Below are positions 1 through 7,222 of a DNA stretch of 64,000 nucleotides, piece by piece (position 1 is the stretch's first letter; the number at the start of each line of letters is the position of its first letter). Source of the stretch: Microbacterium proteolyticum (GTDB taxonomy: Bacteria; Actinomycetota; Actinomycetes; Actinomycetales; Microbacteriaceae); NCBI RefSeq assembly GCF_030818075.1, contig NZ_JAUSZZ010000001.1:372001-436000 (forward strand), written 5' to 3'. The position numbers and the translations under genes are program-made. The notes under the pieces are model-generated. The model did not search any database. It saw only the letters and a list, made by a program, of their open reading frames with translations, and had not been told where the DNA came from.

Positions 1-167
1 GCCCTCGTGACGAATGGGGCGGCCAAGGCCGCCACGCGGAACGAGAACTCATCGAACGGCTGCATCTAGGTGGCGAGGAGATTCCCGCCAGCGGTATCCC
101 GATCGATGCGACGGCCCCTTTGCATGCCGTGGTCGATGACATCCTCCGACGAGTGAACTCGGGATGA
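1..167 (+). CDS. 3' end of a kinase-like P-loop protein (partial)
   Basis: The frame starting at base 3 is open from the window edge to a TGA at 165-167 and gives about 54 residues ending in VVDDILRRVNSG. The segment IPIDATAPLHAVVDDIL resembles the last helix of small nucleoside- or shikimate-type kinases, where a substrate-dependent aspartate is followed by a helix closing the P-loop fold. No catalytic motif lies inside the visible part, so the assignment is weak. A palindrome follows 5 bases after the stop and probably acts as its terminator. Confidence 0.45.
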   Translation, partial: PRDEWGGQGRHAERELIERLHLGGEEIPASGIPIDATAPLHAVVDDILRRVNSG

Positions 168-171
168 GCCT

Positions 172-196
172 GGTGCGAAACCGATCGGTTTCGTAC
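172..196. repeat. Palindromic repeat copy 1 (diverged)
   Basis: Arms GGTGCGAAACC and GGTTTCGTAC flank a short ATC-type loop. This is the most diverged of four copies in the window (others at 12847, 13670 and 21314). It sits directly after the stop of the partial kinase-like gene, so it could be an intrinsic terminator without a U tract. Confidence 0.7.
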
Positions 197-243
197 GCCC
201 GGGAGGCCCGCCGATCAGGTGGGCCGCAACCAGGAAGCAGCCG

Positions 244-263
244 CTGAGCCCGTCGAAGGGACC
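244..263. repeat. Half copy of the CTGAGCC(T/C)GTCGAAGG dispersed element
   Basis: CTGAGCCCGTCGAAGGGACC matches, with one change, the right arm of the inverted repeats at 52297-52311 and 52395-52411. It lies just downstream of the second crcB stop (274, minus strand). Confidence 0.55.
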
Positions 264-273
264 CGGGGAACCC

Positions 274-639
274 TCAGGCCGATGAGCCGAGCGCGAGCCC
301 CGCTGTCGCCGCGACGACGGAGCCGACGAACGAAGCCGCCGCGTACACCGTCGCTGCCCGTCCGCGACCCTCCTCGGCCAGCAGCACCGTGGTCGCCGCG
401 ACCGCGCTGAAGGTGGTGTAACCGCCCAGCAGCCCCGTTCCCACGATCCACCGCCACGCCTCGTCTGCGGGCAGCATGCTCAGGATGCCGAGCGCGAACG
501 CACCCGTGACGTTGACGATGAGGATCCCCCACGGGAATCGTTCGCCGGCGACGCGACGGATGCCGGCGTCGAGGAGGAACCGCAACGCCGCGCCGGCACC
601 GCCCGCGACCGCAACCGTAAGGAAGACGAGAGGCGTCAC
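274..639 (-). CDS. crcB: Fluoride efflux channel CrcB, second subunit
   Basis: A 121-residue, four-helix membrane protein of the CrcB/Fluc family, which exports fluoride from the cytoplasm by channel action. The conserved NVTGAFALGIL segment and the GGYTTFSAVA motif of the phenylalanine-box pore are present. The frame is open upstream to 849, but the GTG at 637-639 is chosen because it overlaps the stop of the upstream crcB (GTGA) and starts the first hydrophobic helix at once. Gram-positive bacteria often carry two crcB genes that work together as a dual-topology or heterodimeric pair, and this arrangement fits. Confidence 0.9.
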   Translation of the reverse strand: MTPLVFLTVAVAGGAGAALRFLLDAGIRRVAGERFPWGILIVNVTGAFALGILSMLPADEAWRWIVGTGLLGGYTTFSAVAATTVLLAEEGRGRAATVYAAASFVGSVVAATAGLALGSSA

Positions 640-1007
640 CGCTGCGTCCGCCCGCTCCGACCGAGCACCAGTCCGCCCCACGCCGCCCCGGTGCCCAGCA
701 CCACCGAACCGATGCCCCACCACAGCAGCCCGGGCTCCGCCGCCTCGACCGCGAGGGCGCTGTAGGTCGTGAAGCCACCGAGCACGCCGGTTCCGAGGAA
801 CAGCTGCACGCGCTGCGCGCCCGAGGATGCCGGCATCCGGGACCGCCACCCCAACAGGATGCCGATGGCGAACGCGCCCACGATGTTGAGGAGCGGCACG
901 AGGGTGGAGCCGATACCGTCGCCGATGGCCAGGGTCAGACCCGCGCGCAGGGCTGTGCCGATCGCGCCGCCGACCGCGACGAGGCCGACATCACGCCACA
1001 TGCTCAC
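636..1007 (-). CDS. crcB: Fluoride efflux channel CrcB, first subunit
   Basis: A 123-residue four-helix CrcB/Fluc protein with LLNIVGAFAIGILLG and the GGFTTYSALAVE signature. It is the promoter-proximal gene of the crcB pair and is translationally coupled to the next one by a GTGA overlap at 636-639. The start is GTG 1005-1007. A TAGGAT box ends 6 nt upstream, so the mRNA is probably leaderless. No fluoride riboswitch was recognised in the upstream 80 bases. Confidence 0.92.
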   Translation of the reverse strand: MSMWRDVGLVAVGGAIGTALRAGLTLAIGDGIGSTLVPLLNIVGAFAIGILLGWRSRMPASSGAQRVQLFLGTGVLGGFTTYSALAVEAAEPGLLWWGIGSVVLGTGAAWGGLVLGRSGRTQR

Positions 1008-1013
1008 CGCGTG

Positions 1014-1019
1014 ATCCTA
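1014..1019 (-). promoter_or_regulatory. -10 box for the leaderless crcB pair
   Basis: TAGGAT on the minus strand, separated by 6 nt from the GTG start at 1007. The spacing places the transcription start at the start codon. No convincing -35 hexamer is visible. Confidence 0.45.
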
Positions 1020-1085
1020 TGCCCGCCCCTCGTGCCGGTTTGATCGCGTGGCGACACGACGGCGAGGACGGCCTCTCGAGCGGCT

Positions 1086-1116
1086 GATGCGAAAGGGCGG
1101 GATTCCGTTTCGCATC
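1086..1116 (-). terminator. Hairpin downstream of aquaporin-arsC
   Basis: Arms GATGCGAAA (1086-1094) and TTTCGCATC (1108-1116) pair perfectly around a 13-nt loop. It lies between the arsC stop (1214, minus) and the crcB start (1007), so it can end the leftward arsenic transcript before crcB. Confidence 0.5.
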
Positions 1117-1213
1117 GCTTCGCATTTCGCACCGGGTTTTTGCACCGCGGCGCCGCGCGACTTGTGAGTCACGGTGCTTGGTGGCGGCGTTCTGATATCG
1201 CTACGTGGCGTGC

Positions 1214-1600
1214 CTACAGCAGCTCGGTTCGGATGCGAGCGGTGACGGCCTCGCGGAGAGGGCGGACGTTCTCTGCGCTCCAGTCGGTCGGGTCGGGGAA
1301 GGACCATTCGAGGTAGCGGCCGGTGGGGGTCGCGGGAAGCGGCAGTCCGGGCTTCATGGCCACGACGATGTCGGCCGTCTCGATGTCTTCGGCGGTGACC
1401 GCGCGCGGGGTGCGGTCGCTGATATCCAGGCCGAGCTCTGCGACGGTCGCGGCGATCGCCGGGTTCACGTTGTCGGCGGGGGTGATGCCGGCGGAGGTGG
1501 CGGTGAAGCGGTCTCCGGCGAGGATCTCCAGGAGCCCGGCGCCGAGCTGGGAGCGGCCGGCGTTGTGCTTGCAGAGGAAGAGGACGGTGGGGGTGCTCAT
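1214..1600 (-). CDS. arsC: Arsenate reductase, LMW-phosphatase fold, mycothiol-type
   Basis: A 128-residue protein of the low-molecular-weight tyrosine phosphatase fold. The phosphate/arsenate loop is C10-x5-R16 (LCKHNAGRSQ) and the general-acid aspartate lies in FPDPTDW. It lacks the MGC-x3-C resolving cysteines seen in the other ArsC domains here. By analogy with Corynebacterium glutamicum ArsC1/ArsC2, it probably forms an arseno-mycothiol adduct resolved by mycoredoxin (inference from family knowledge). ATG 1598-1600 overlaps the aquaporin stop (ATGA), so it is the second gene of a leftward operon. Confidence 0.88.
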   Translation of the reverse strand: MSTPTVLFLCKHNAGRSQLGAGLLEILAGDRFTATSAGITPADNVNPAIAATVAELGLDISDRTPRAVTAEDIETADIVVAMKPGLPLPATPTGRYLEWSFPDPTDWSAENVRPLREAVTARIRTELL

Positions 1601-2364
1601 GTGGGCGCTTCCGGATGGTTGGCGGTCGGGGTCGGGAGGATCTTGGTCAGCGGCGGTGAATGCGCTGTAAACCGTGCCGCTGAGGAGGTGGGGGTGTGGC
1701 GGGGGGTGAGGAGTCGGACGCCTGCCCAGCCGAGGGCGGCGCCGAGCAGTTGCGCGGCGATGAACAGCGGCGCGGATGCTGGTGCGATGCCGGCGAAGGT
1801 GTCCGAGAACATGCGGCCGATGGTGATCGCGGGGTTCGCGAAGCTGGTGGAGCTGGTGAAGAAGTAGGCGGAGCCGATATACGCGGCGACGGCGCCGGCC
1901 GCCCAGGCGGAGCGGCCGCTGCGGGCGAGGATGAAGATCACGGCGACCAGTCCGGCGGTCGCGACGACTTCCGCGATCAGGTGCCCCGGGGTGATCCGAT
2001 CCGTGGTGCTGAACGTGACGGGCGGGAGGTCGAACATGATGTTCGCGAGGACGCTACCCGTGACGCAGCCGAGGATCTGCGCACCGATGTAGGGGGCGAT
2101 GTCCCGAGCCCCGCGGTATCCGAAGGCGAGGTCGACGAGGGAAACGACGGGGTTGAAGTGGGCCCCGCTGATCGAGCCCAGCACGGTGATGAGCACGAAC
2201 AGGCCGAACGCGGTCGCGATCGCGTTGATGAGCAGCTGCACGCCGACGTCGTCGGAAAGGCCGGTCGCGGCGATCCCGGAGCCGACGACCATCGCGGTCA
2301 GGGCGGCGGAGCCTGCGAACTCGGCAGCGACACGGCGAAGCAAGGCGGTGGGGGCGGGAGTCAC
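1597..2364 (-). CDS. Aquaporin (MIP family), likely arsenite exit channel
   Basis: A 255-residue six-helix MIP channel with the two half-helix motifs NPV (71-73) and NPA (177-179). The open frame extends to 2535, but GTG 2362-2364 begins the first amphipathic segment and sits 13 bases from the arsR start on the other strand. Family members in ars operons, such as Sinorhizobium AqpS, let arsenite flow out down its gradient after arsenate reduction. With no ArsB or Acr3 gene nearby, this channel is the only visible exit route. The asparagine of the first motif is intact and the alanine is replaced by valine, as in several arsenic-associated aquaglyceroporins. Confidence 0.85.
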   Translation of the reverse strand: MTPAPTALLRRVAAEFAGSAALTAMVVGSGIAATGLSDDVGVQLLINAIATAFGLFVLITVLGSISGAHFNPVVSLVDLAFGYRGARDIAPYIGAQILGCVTGSVLANIMFDLPPVTFSTTDRITPGHLIAEVVATAGLVAVIFILARSGRSAWAAGAVAAYIGSAYFFTSSTSFANPAITIGRMFSDTFAGIAPASAPLFIAAQLLGAALGWAGVRLLTPRHTPTSSAARFTAHSPPLTKILPTPTANHPEAPT

Positions 2365-2377
2365 ACGCCTAGCATCG

Positions 2378-2395
2378 CATAGACTCTCATCTATG
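2378..2395. promoter_or_regulatory. ArsR operator 1, CATAGA-N6-TCTATG
   Basis: A perfect 6+6 inverted repeat between the divergent aquaporin and arsR-arsC genes. Its last triplet is the ATG of arsR-arsC, and the embedded TAGACT (2380-2385) is 7 nt before that ATG, fitting a leaderless -10 box. The same half-sites recur at 3326-3343. Confidence 0.75.
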
Positions 2396-3298
2396 GATTC
2401 CACCGGTTCGACCAGTGCCCTGCGATTGCTCGCGGATCCCACCCGGGCGCGGATCGCCTCGATGATCCTCGACAGCCCGGACGGGCGCCAGCTCGTCGGC
2501 AAGATGGCCGACGCGCTCGAGCTGCGCCAGCCCACGGTCAGTCATCACGTGCGCGCCCTCGCGGCGGAAGGCATTCTCGTGCGCCAGCCGGAGGGCCGGA
2601 ACGTCTGGTATTCGATCGCCCCGGATCAGCTCGACCGGGTGAGCGACTATCTCCGCCTGCCACCCGAGTCCGCGCCCGTCGACGGTGACGTCCTCGAGCG
2701 GATTGTCGCGGACCTCTCGACTCGGTTCGCGGGCACCTTCTCCCGGGGGACTGTCGAGCGATACGTGCGCGAGAGCCGCGACCTCTTGGCTGAACGTGCG
2801 CACCTGACCCGGCGTCTGCCCTCGATGACGTCGCGCTTCGCCGCCGACCGCCTCGACGCGCTGCGCGCCAGCACGGACCCCGCTCGAGAGGGCGGCATCC
2901 CGGATGTGCTCTTCGTGTGCGTGCAGAACGCCGGCCGCTCACAACTCGCTGCCGCGATCCTGCGCCACCTCGCGGGCGACCGGGTGCGCGTGCGTACCGC
3001 GGGCTCGGCCCCCGCGGACGCGGTGCGCGCGGTCATCGTCACGGCACTGGACGAGATCGGGGTGCCGGTCGCCGGGGAGTACCCCAAGCCGCTGACCGAT
3101 GAGGTGGTCCGCGCGTCCGACGTCGTGATCACGATGGGGTGCGGTGACGCGTGTCCGATCTACCCGGGCCGCAGCTACCTCGACTGGGACCTCGAAGACC
3201 CGGTGGGCCTGCCCTTGACGCGGGTGCGAGAGATCCGCGACGACATCGACGCGCGCGTGCGCGCTCTGCTCACCACCCTCGAGGTGAACGCGGCGTGA
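2393..3298 (+). CDS. ArsR-type repressor fused to arsenate reductase
   Basis: A 301-residue fusion. Residues 1-90 are an ArsR winged helix (ADPTRARI; recognition helix about RQPTVSHHVRALAAEG). Residues about 95-165 form the three-helix segment that also precedes ArsC in the gene at 3788. Residues 170-301 are a thioredoxin-type ArsC with C176-x5-R182, C250 and C254 and the DWDLEDP acid loop. The ArsR part contains no cysteine, so arsenite sensing cannot use the usual CVC motif. The start ATG 2393 is inside the operator and follows TAGACT by 7 nt, indicating a leaderless, self-repressed gene. The frame is open further upstream to 2099, but that part is antisense to the aquaporin. Confidence 0.88.
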   Translation: MDSTGSTSALRLLADPTRARIASMILDSPDGRQLVGKMADALELRQPTVSHHVRALAAEGILVRQPEGRNVWYSIAPDQLDRVSDYLRLPPESAPVDGDVLERIVADLSTRFAGTFSRGTVERYVRESRDLLAERAHLTRRLPSMTSRFAADRLDALRASTDPAREGGIPDVLFVCVQNAGRSQLAAAILRHLAGDRVRVRTAGSAPADAVRAVIVTALDEIGVPVAGEYPKPLTDEVVRASDVVITMGCGDACPIYPGRSYLDWDLEDPVGLPLTRVREIRDDIDARVRALLTTLEVNAA

Positions 3299-3325
3299 AC
3301 CTCAGCGGCGGCCACTAGCCAAACC

Positions 3326-3343
3326 CATAGATGTGCGTCTATG
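3326..3343. promoter_or_regulatory. ArsR operator 2, CATAGA-N6-TCTATG
   Basis: The same half-sites and spacing as operator 1, in the 73-bp gap before the next arsC. TATGGT (3340-3345) overlapping its right arm can serve as the -10 of a second promoter. The two arsenic transcripts therefore probably share one repressor. Confidence 0.75.
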
Positions 3344-3371
3344 GTTTGAGGTGTTCGAGGAAGGAACACTC

Positions 3372-3782
3372 ATGACCGAGAAGCCCACCGTCCTGTTCGT
3401 CTGCATCCACAACGCGGGTCGCTCGCAAATGGCCGCCGGCTACATGCGCGCCCTCTCCGGCGGTGCCGTCGACGTGCTGTCCGGCGGCTCCGAGCCCGGC
3501 GACCAGATCAACCCGATGGCGATCGCAGCGATGGCGGAGGAGGGCATCGACATCTCCCAGGCCGTCCCGACGCTGATGACCACCGAGCAGGTGCGCGAGT
3601 CGGATGCCGTGATCACGATGGGCTGCGGGGACGTTTGCCCGATCTTCCCTGGCAAGCGTTACGAGGACTGGGCCCTCACCGACCCCAAGGGCAAGAGCCT
3701 GGAGGAGGTCCGCCCGATCCGCGACGACATCAAGGCCCGCGTCGAGGCCCTGCTCGCTGAACTGCTGCCCGCAAAAGTCTGA
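3372..3782 (+). CDS. arsC: Arsenate reductase ArsC, thioredoxin-type
   Basis: A 136-residue stand-alone ArsC that reduces arsenate to arsenite. It has C11-x5-R17 (VCIHNAGRSQ), the resolving cysteines C85 and C89 in MGCGDVCP, and the DWALTDP acid loop. This three-cysteine arrangement is that of thioredoxin-coupled ArsC (S. aureus pI258 type, C. glutamicum ArsC1'). The ATG at 3372 is preceded by GAGGAAGGA at a good distance. It opens the rightward unit arsC-arsC-trxB under operator 2. Confidence 0.92.
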   Translation: MTEKPTVLFVCIHNAGRSQMAAGYMRALSGGAVDVLSGGSEPGDQINPMAIAAMAEEGIDISQAVPTLMTTEQVRESDAVITMGCGDVCPIFPGKRYEDWALTDPKGKSLEEVRPIRDDIKARVEALLAELLPAKV

Positions 3783-3787
3783 CGACG

Positions 3788-4459
3788 ATGAGCGACTTCA
3801 CCAACCGCCGCCCCCTCCCGGGGCTGGTGTACCCGGAGGCGTACCTCGCCCGGCTCGCGGATGAGCTGAGCCGGAAGTTCACCGGGATCTTTGCGACCGA
3901 GACCGTCGAGCGGTACGTGCTCGAGTCCTACACCGGCCTGCTGCGCACCTCGAAGGTCAAGGCGCACCTCGCCAGTCAGACCGTCCGGTTCGCGACCGAC
4001 CGTCTGACCGCTCTCGCTCAGGCGAAAGGCGCGATCTTGCACGACGTGCCGGAGGTGCTGTTCATCTGCGAGCAGAACGCCGGCCGCTCGCAGATGGCTG
4101 CCGTCATCACTGCCTCCCTCTCCGGCGGCCGTGTGCACGTGCGCTCCGCCGGCTCCATGCCGGCCGCCGAACTGAACCCGTCCGTGGTCGAAGCGATCAC
4201 GGAGCTGGGTCTCGATATCGCCGAGGCGTTCCCCAAGCCCCTCACCGATGACGTGGTGCAGGCCGCCGACATCGTGATCACGATGGGCTGCGGCGACGCG
4301 TGCCCGATCTACCCGGGCAAGACCTACCAGGACTGGGACCTCACCGACCCGGCCGGCCTCCCGCTCGAGGAGGTCCGCACCATCCGCGACCAGATCACCA
4401 CCAAGGTCGAGGCGATGCTCGCGACCCTCGGCGTCACCCCCACAGGAGTCCCCTCATGA
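3788..4459 (+). CDS. arsC: Arsenate reductase with N-terminal three-helix domain
   Basis: 223 residues. Residues 1-82 are a helical domain (LADELSRKF...VERYVLES...[10 protein letters not shown]) matching the linker segment of the ArsR-ArsC fusion. Residues 88-223 are ArsC with C94-x5-R100 and C168/C172 in MGCGDACP. Length and layout fit C. glutamicum ArsC1', which takes electrons from thioredoxin. The start is 5 nt after the preceding arsC stop, and the stop overlaps trxB (ATGA). The helical part may dock the reductase or stabilise a monomer (inference). Confidence 0.9.
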   Translation: MSDFTNRRPLPGLVYPEAYLARLADELSRKFTGIFATETVERYVLESYTGLLRTSKVKAHLASQTVRFATDRLTALAQAKGAILHDVPEVLFICEQNAGRSQMAAVITASLSGGRVHVRSAGSMPAAELNPSVVEAITELGLDIAEAFPKPLTDDVVQAADIVITMGCGDACPIYPGKTYQDWDLTDPAGLPLEEVRTIRDQITTKVEAMLATLGVTPTGVPS

Positions 4460-5442
4460 GCAGCATCGAGAACGTCGTCGTCGTCGGCTCCGGCCCCGCC
4501 GGTTACACCGCCGCCATCTACCTCGCCCGCGCCGGCCTCGCCCCGATCGTGCTCACCAGCGCCGTCGAAGCCGGCGGCGCCCTCGTCAACACCACCGAGG
4601 TCGAGAACTTCCCCGGCTTCCCCACCGGGATCATGGGCCCGGACCTGATGGAGAACATGCGCGCCCAAGCCGAACGCTTCGGCGCCCGCATCATCTACGA
4701 CGACGCCACCGCCCTCGAGCTCACCGGCCCGGTCAAGACCATCACCACCGGCTACGGCGACACCTACCGGGCGCACACCGTCGTCCTCGCGATGGGTTCC
4801 GCCTACCGCAAGCTCGGCATCCCCGGCGAGCCGCACCTCACCGGCCACGGAGTGTCCTGGTGCGCGACCTGCGACGGATTCTTCTTCAAGGGCCAGGACA
4901 TCGCCGTCGTCGGCGGCGGCGACTCCGCGCTCGAAGAGGCCATGTTCCTCACCCGCTTCGCCAACAGCGTCACCCTCATCCACCGCCGCGACTTCCTCCG
5001 CGCGTCAAAGATCATGCAGGACCGCGCCCTCGCCAACCCCAAGATTCGCGTGCTTTGGGACACCGAGGTCACCGAAGCGGTCGGCACCGACCGCCTCACC
5101 GGCCTGCGCCTGCGAAACACAATCACCGGTGAGGAGTCCGAGCTGGCCGCGACGGGCCTGTTCATCGCGATCGGCCACGACCCCCGCTCCGAACTCGTCC
5201 TCGGCCAGGTCGACGTCGACGCCGACAACTACGTCCGCGTCGACTCACCCACCACCCAGACGAACCTCCCCGGCGTCTTCGCCGCCGGCGACCTCGTGGA
5301 CCACCGCTACCGCCAAGCGATCACCGCAGCCGGCACCGGCTGCGCAGCCTCCGCCGACGCCGAGCACTACCTCGCCGCCAACGGCCTCGCCAGCTACGCC
5401 CAGCAGGAGACAGCCGAACTGGACGACACCCTCACCCGGTAG
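4456..5442 (+). CDS. trxB: Thioredoxin reductase
   Basis: A 328-residue FAD/NADPH enzyme of the low-Mr thioredoxin reductase family. It shows GSGPAG (11-16) for FAD, the redox pair C136-A-T-C139 in WCATCDG, a GGGDSA NADPH site near 153-158, and the C-terminal [13 protein letters not shown] motif. ATG 4456-4458 overlaps the stop of the upstream arsC. Placement in the ars operon indicates it keeps thioredoxin reduced for the three-cysteine ArsC proteins. No thioredoxin gene lies beside it, so it must use a trx encoded elsewhere. Confidence 0.92.
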   Translation: MSSIENVVVVGSGPAGYTAAIYLARAGLAPIVLTSAVEAGGALVNTTEVENFPGFPTGIMGPDLMENMRAQAERFGARIIYDDATALELTGPVKTITTGYGDTYRAHTVVLAMGSAYRKLGIPGEPHLTGHGVSWCATCDGFFFKGQDIAVVGGGDSALEEAMFLTRFANSVTLIHRRDFLRASKIMQDRALANPKIRVLWDTEVTEAVGTDRLTGLRLRNTITGEESELAATGLFIAIGHDPRSELVLGQVDVDADNYVRVDSPTTQTNLPGVFAAGDLVDHRYRQAITAAGTGCAASADAEHYLAANGLASYAQQETAELDDTLTR

Positions 5443-5463
5443 GTGCTCCGCGGGTGATGAGCG

Positions 5464-5814
5464 TTAGACGCCGGTGAGCATCCCCGCGAGGGAATCGAGC
5501 GCACCCGGGACCAGGGAGAAGTACGCCCACGTGCCGCGCTTTTCGCGGGCCAGAATCCCAGCGTCCACGAGGATCTTCAAGTGGTGTGAAACCGTGGGCT
5601 GACTCAGGCCGATTGGCTCCGTGAAGTCGCACACGCACACCTCGCCCGAGCTGCTCGAGGCGACGATCGACACCAGGCGCAGCCGCGCCGGATCTGCCAC
5701 CGCTTTCAGCGCCCGCGCCAGCAGCTCTGCACCCTCAGCGCTCAGCGGCTCGCGCGCGAGCGGCGCGCAGCACTCAGCCACCGCCGCGGTCAGAGTCAGC
5801 TCGATCATCGCCAT
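5464..5814 (-). CDS. arsR: ArsR/SmtB arsenite-responsive repressor
   Basis: A 116-residue winged-helix repressor with the metal-binding CVCDF motif (C60, C62), the DNA-recognition helix LSQPTVSHHLKIL, and an extra N-terminal pair C15-C16 that could supply a third thiolate. The open frame reaches 5964, but ATG 5812-5814 is preceded by AAAGGTGG and is the natural start. It is convergent with trxB (21-bp gap) and divergent from the flavoprotein gene, which it probably represses with itself. Its cysteines are intact, unlike the fusion repressor at 2393. Confidence 0.9.
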   Translation of the reverse strand: MAMIELTLTAAVAECCAPLAREPLSAEGAELLARALKAVADPARLRLVSIVASSSSGEVCVCDFTEPIGLSQPTVSHHLKILVDAGILAREKRGTWAYFSLVPGALDSLAGMLTGV

Positions 5815-5840
5815 GCATCCACCTTTCCACACATTGACAG

Positions 5841-5888
5841 ACATCGATATAGCGGGGCAGACTCGGTTCATCGATGTTCGTCGATGTT
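5841..5888. promoter_or_regulatory. Candidate ArsR operator region with ATCGAT half-sites
   Basis: The region between arsR and the flavoprotein gene holds ATCGAT at 5843-5848 and 5870-5875, plus the direct repeat TCGATGTT at 5871-5878 and 5881-5888. TTGACA at 5834-5839 could be a -35 element. The motif differs from the CATAGA sites, suggesting a separate regulon for this ArsR. Confidence 0.4.
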
Positions 5889-5902
5889 GAGGAGTGCACC
5901 TG

Positions 5903-7222
5903 ATGACCATGCTGCTGACCGTCCCACCCCGCACCGACGAGCGCCGCCTCACCGGCCTGCCCATCGCGGTAATCGGCGCCGGCCCCGTCGGGCTCGCCGC
6001 CGCCGCGCAGCTGCTCGAGCGGGGCCTCGACGTCGTGGTCTACGAAGCCGGCGACAGCGCCGGGGCTGCCGTGCGGCAGTGGGGGCACACCCGCCTGTTC
6101 TCCCCGTGGGCGTACCTGGTCGACTCCGCCGCTGCACGCCTGCTTGACGCGGCTGGCTGGGAGGCGCCCGCCGCGAAGAAGCTGCCCACCGGGCACGAGT
6201 TCGTCCGCGACTACCTCACGCCCCTCGCCGGGACACCGCAGCTCGCCCCGGTCATCCGGTACCGCTCCCGCGTCACCGCCGTGACCCGCGAAGGCATGGA
6301 CCGCACCCGCTCCACCGGCCGCGCCGCGACCCCCTTCCTGCTGCGCCTAGACACTCCCGAAGGCGTCACCGACGTCACCGCCCGCGCGGTCATCGACACC
6401 TCCGGCACCTACTCGACACCCAACGCCCTCGCCTCGGCCGGCCTTGACCCGATCGGCACCGCCGAGGTCGCCGAGCACCTCAGCCTCGCGCTGCCCGACG
6501 TCCTCGGCGCCGACCGCGCCCGCTTCGCCGGGAAGAGCGTGCTCGTCGTCGGCGCCGGCCACTCCGCCGCGAACACCCTGATCAAGCTCGCCCGACTCGC
6601 CCGCGAAGAACCCGGCACGAGCATCACCTGGGCGATCCGTGGCACCAGTCCGCTGCGCGTCTTCGGGTCAGGCGAAGACGAGCTCGAGGAACGCGGCAAG
6701 CTCGGTGGCACCGTCCACCAGCTCGTCCGCGACGGCGCGATCACCCTCCTCGATCGCTTCGAAATCGACCGCCTCGAGAAGACCACCACCGGCCGGGTCG
6801 CCGTGCTCGGACGCCGCCGCAAAGGGCGCGAGAGCGTCGAGGCCGACGTCGTCGTACAAGCCACCGGGTTCCGACCCAACCTCGACATGCTGCGCGAGAT
6901 CCGCGTCTCCCTGGACGAGATTGTGGAAGCGCCCCGCGCCCTCGCGACGCTCATCGACCCGAACCTGCACTCCTGCGGGACTGTCGACCCCCACGGTGTC
7001 GCCGAGCTCGCCCACCCCGAGCCAAACTTCTACATCGCAGGCATGAAGTCCTACGGCCGCGCCCCGACTTTCCTACTCGTCACCGGTTACGAGCAGGTCC
7101 GCTCCATCGCGGACGAGCTCGCAGGCGATCACGCCGCCGCCCGCCGCGTGCAGCTCGTCCTCCCCGAGACCGGCGTCTGCTCCACCGAGATCGGATCCGC
7201 CGGAGGGAGCTGCTGCTCATGA
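5903..7222 (+). CDS. FAD/NAD(P)-dependent oxidoreductase of ars clusters (ArsO-like)
   Basis: 439 residues with an N-terminal dinucleotide-binding site (GAGPVG, 25-30), a second Rossmann motif VGAGHSA, and ATGFRPN, as in flavin monooxygenase-like proteins. Homologues in actinobacterial ars operons are called ArsO, but their reaction is not settled. The C-terminus carries C426 and the pair C437-C438 (GGSCCS), a possible arsenite or thiol-exchange tail. ATG 5903 is preferred over GTG 5894 because TTGAGGAG ends right against the GTG but 9 nt from the ATG. The stop overlaps arsN1 (ATGA). Confidence 0.75.
   Translation: MTMLLTVPPRTDERRLTGLPIAVIGAGPVGLAAAAQLLERGLDVVVYEAGDSAGAAVRQWGHTRLFSPWAYLVDSAAARLLDAAGWEAPAAKKLPTGHEFVRDYLTPLAGTPQLAPVIRYRSRVTAVTREGMDRTRSTGRAATPFLLRLDTPEGVTDVTARAVIDTSGTYSTPNALASAGLDPIGTAEVAEHLSLALPDVLGADRARFAGKSVLVVGAGHSAANTLIKLARLAREEPGTSITWAIRGTSPLRVFGSGEDELEERGKLGGTVHQLVRDGAITLLDRFEIDRLEKTTTGRVAVLGRRRKGRESVEADVVVQATGFRPNLDMLREIRVSLDEIVEAPRALATLIDPNLHSCGTVDPHGVAELAHPEPNFYIAGMKSYGRAPTFLLVTGYEQVRSIADELAGDHAAARRVQLVLPETGVCSTEIGSAGGSCCS

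Noticed and set aside
1008..1085. Fluoride riboswitch before crcB
   Set aside because: The conserved GG-GAUG stem-loop and the CCGCU partner were not found, and the start appears leaderless.
2099..2392. N-terminal extension of the ArsR-ArsC frame
   Set aside because: The extra 98 codons are antisense to the aquaporin and upstream of the operator; no ArsR family member begins there.
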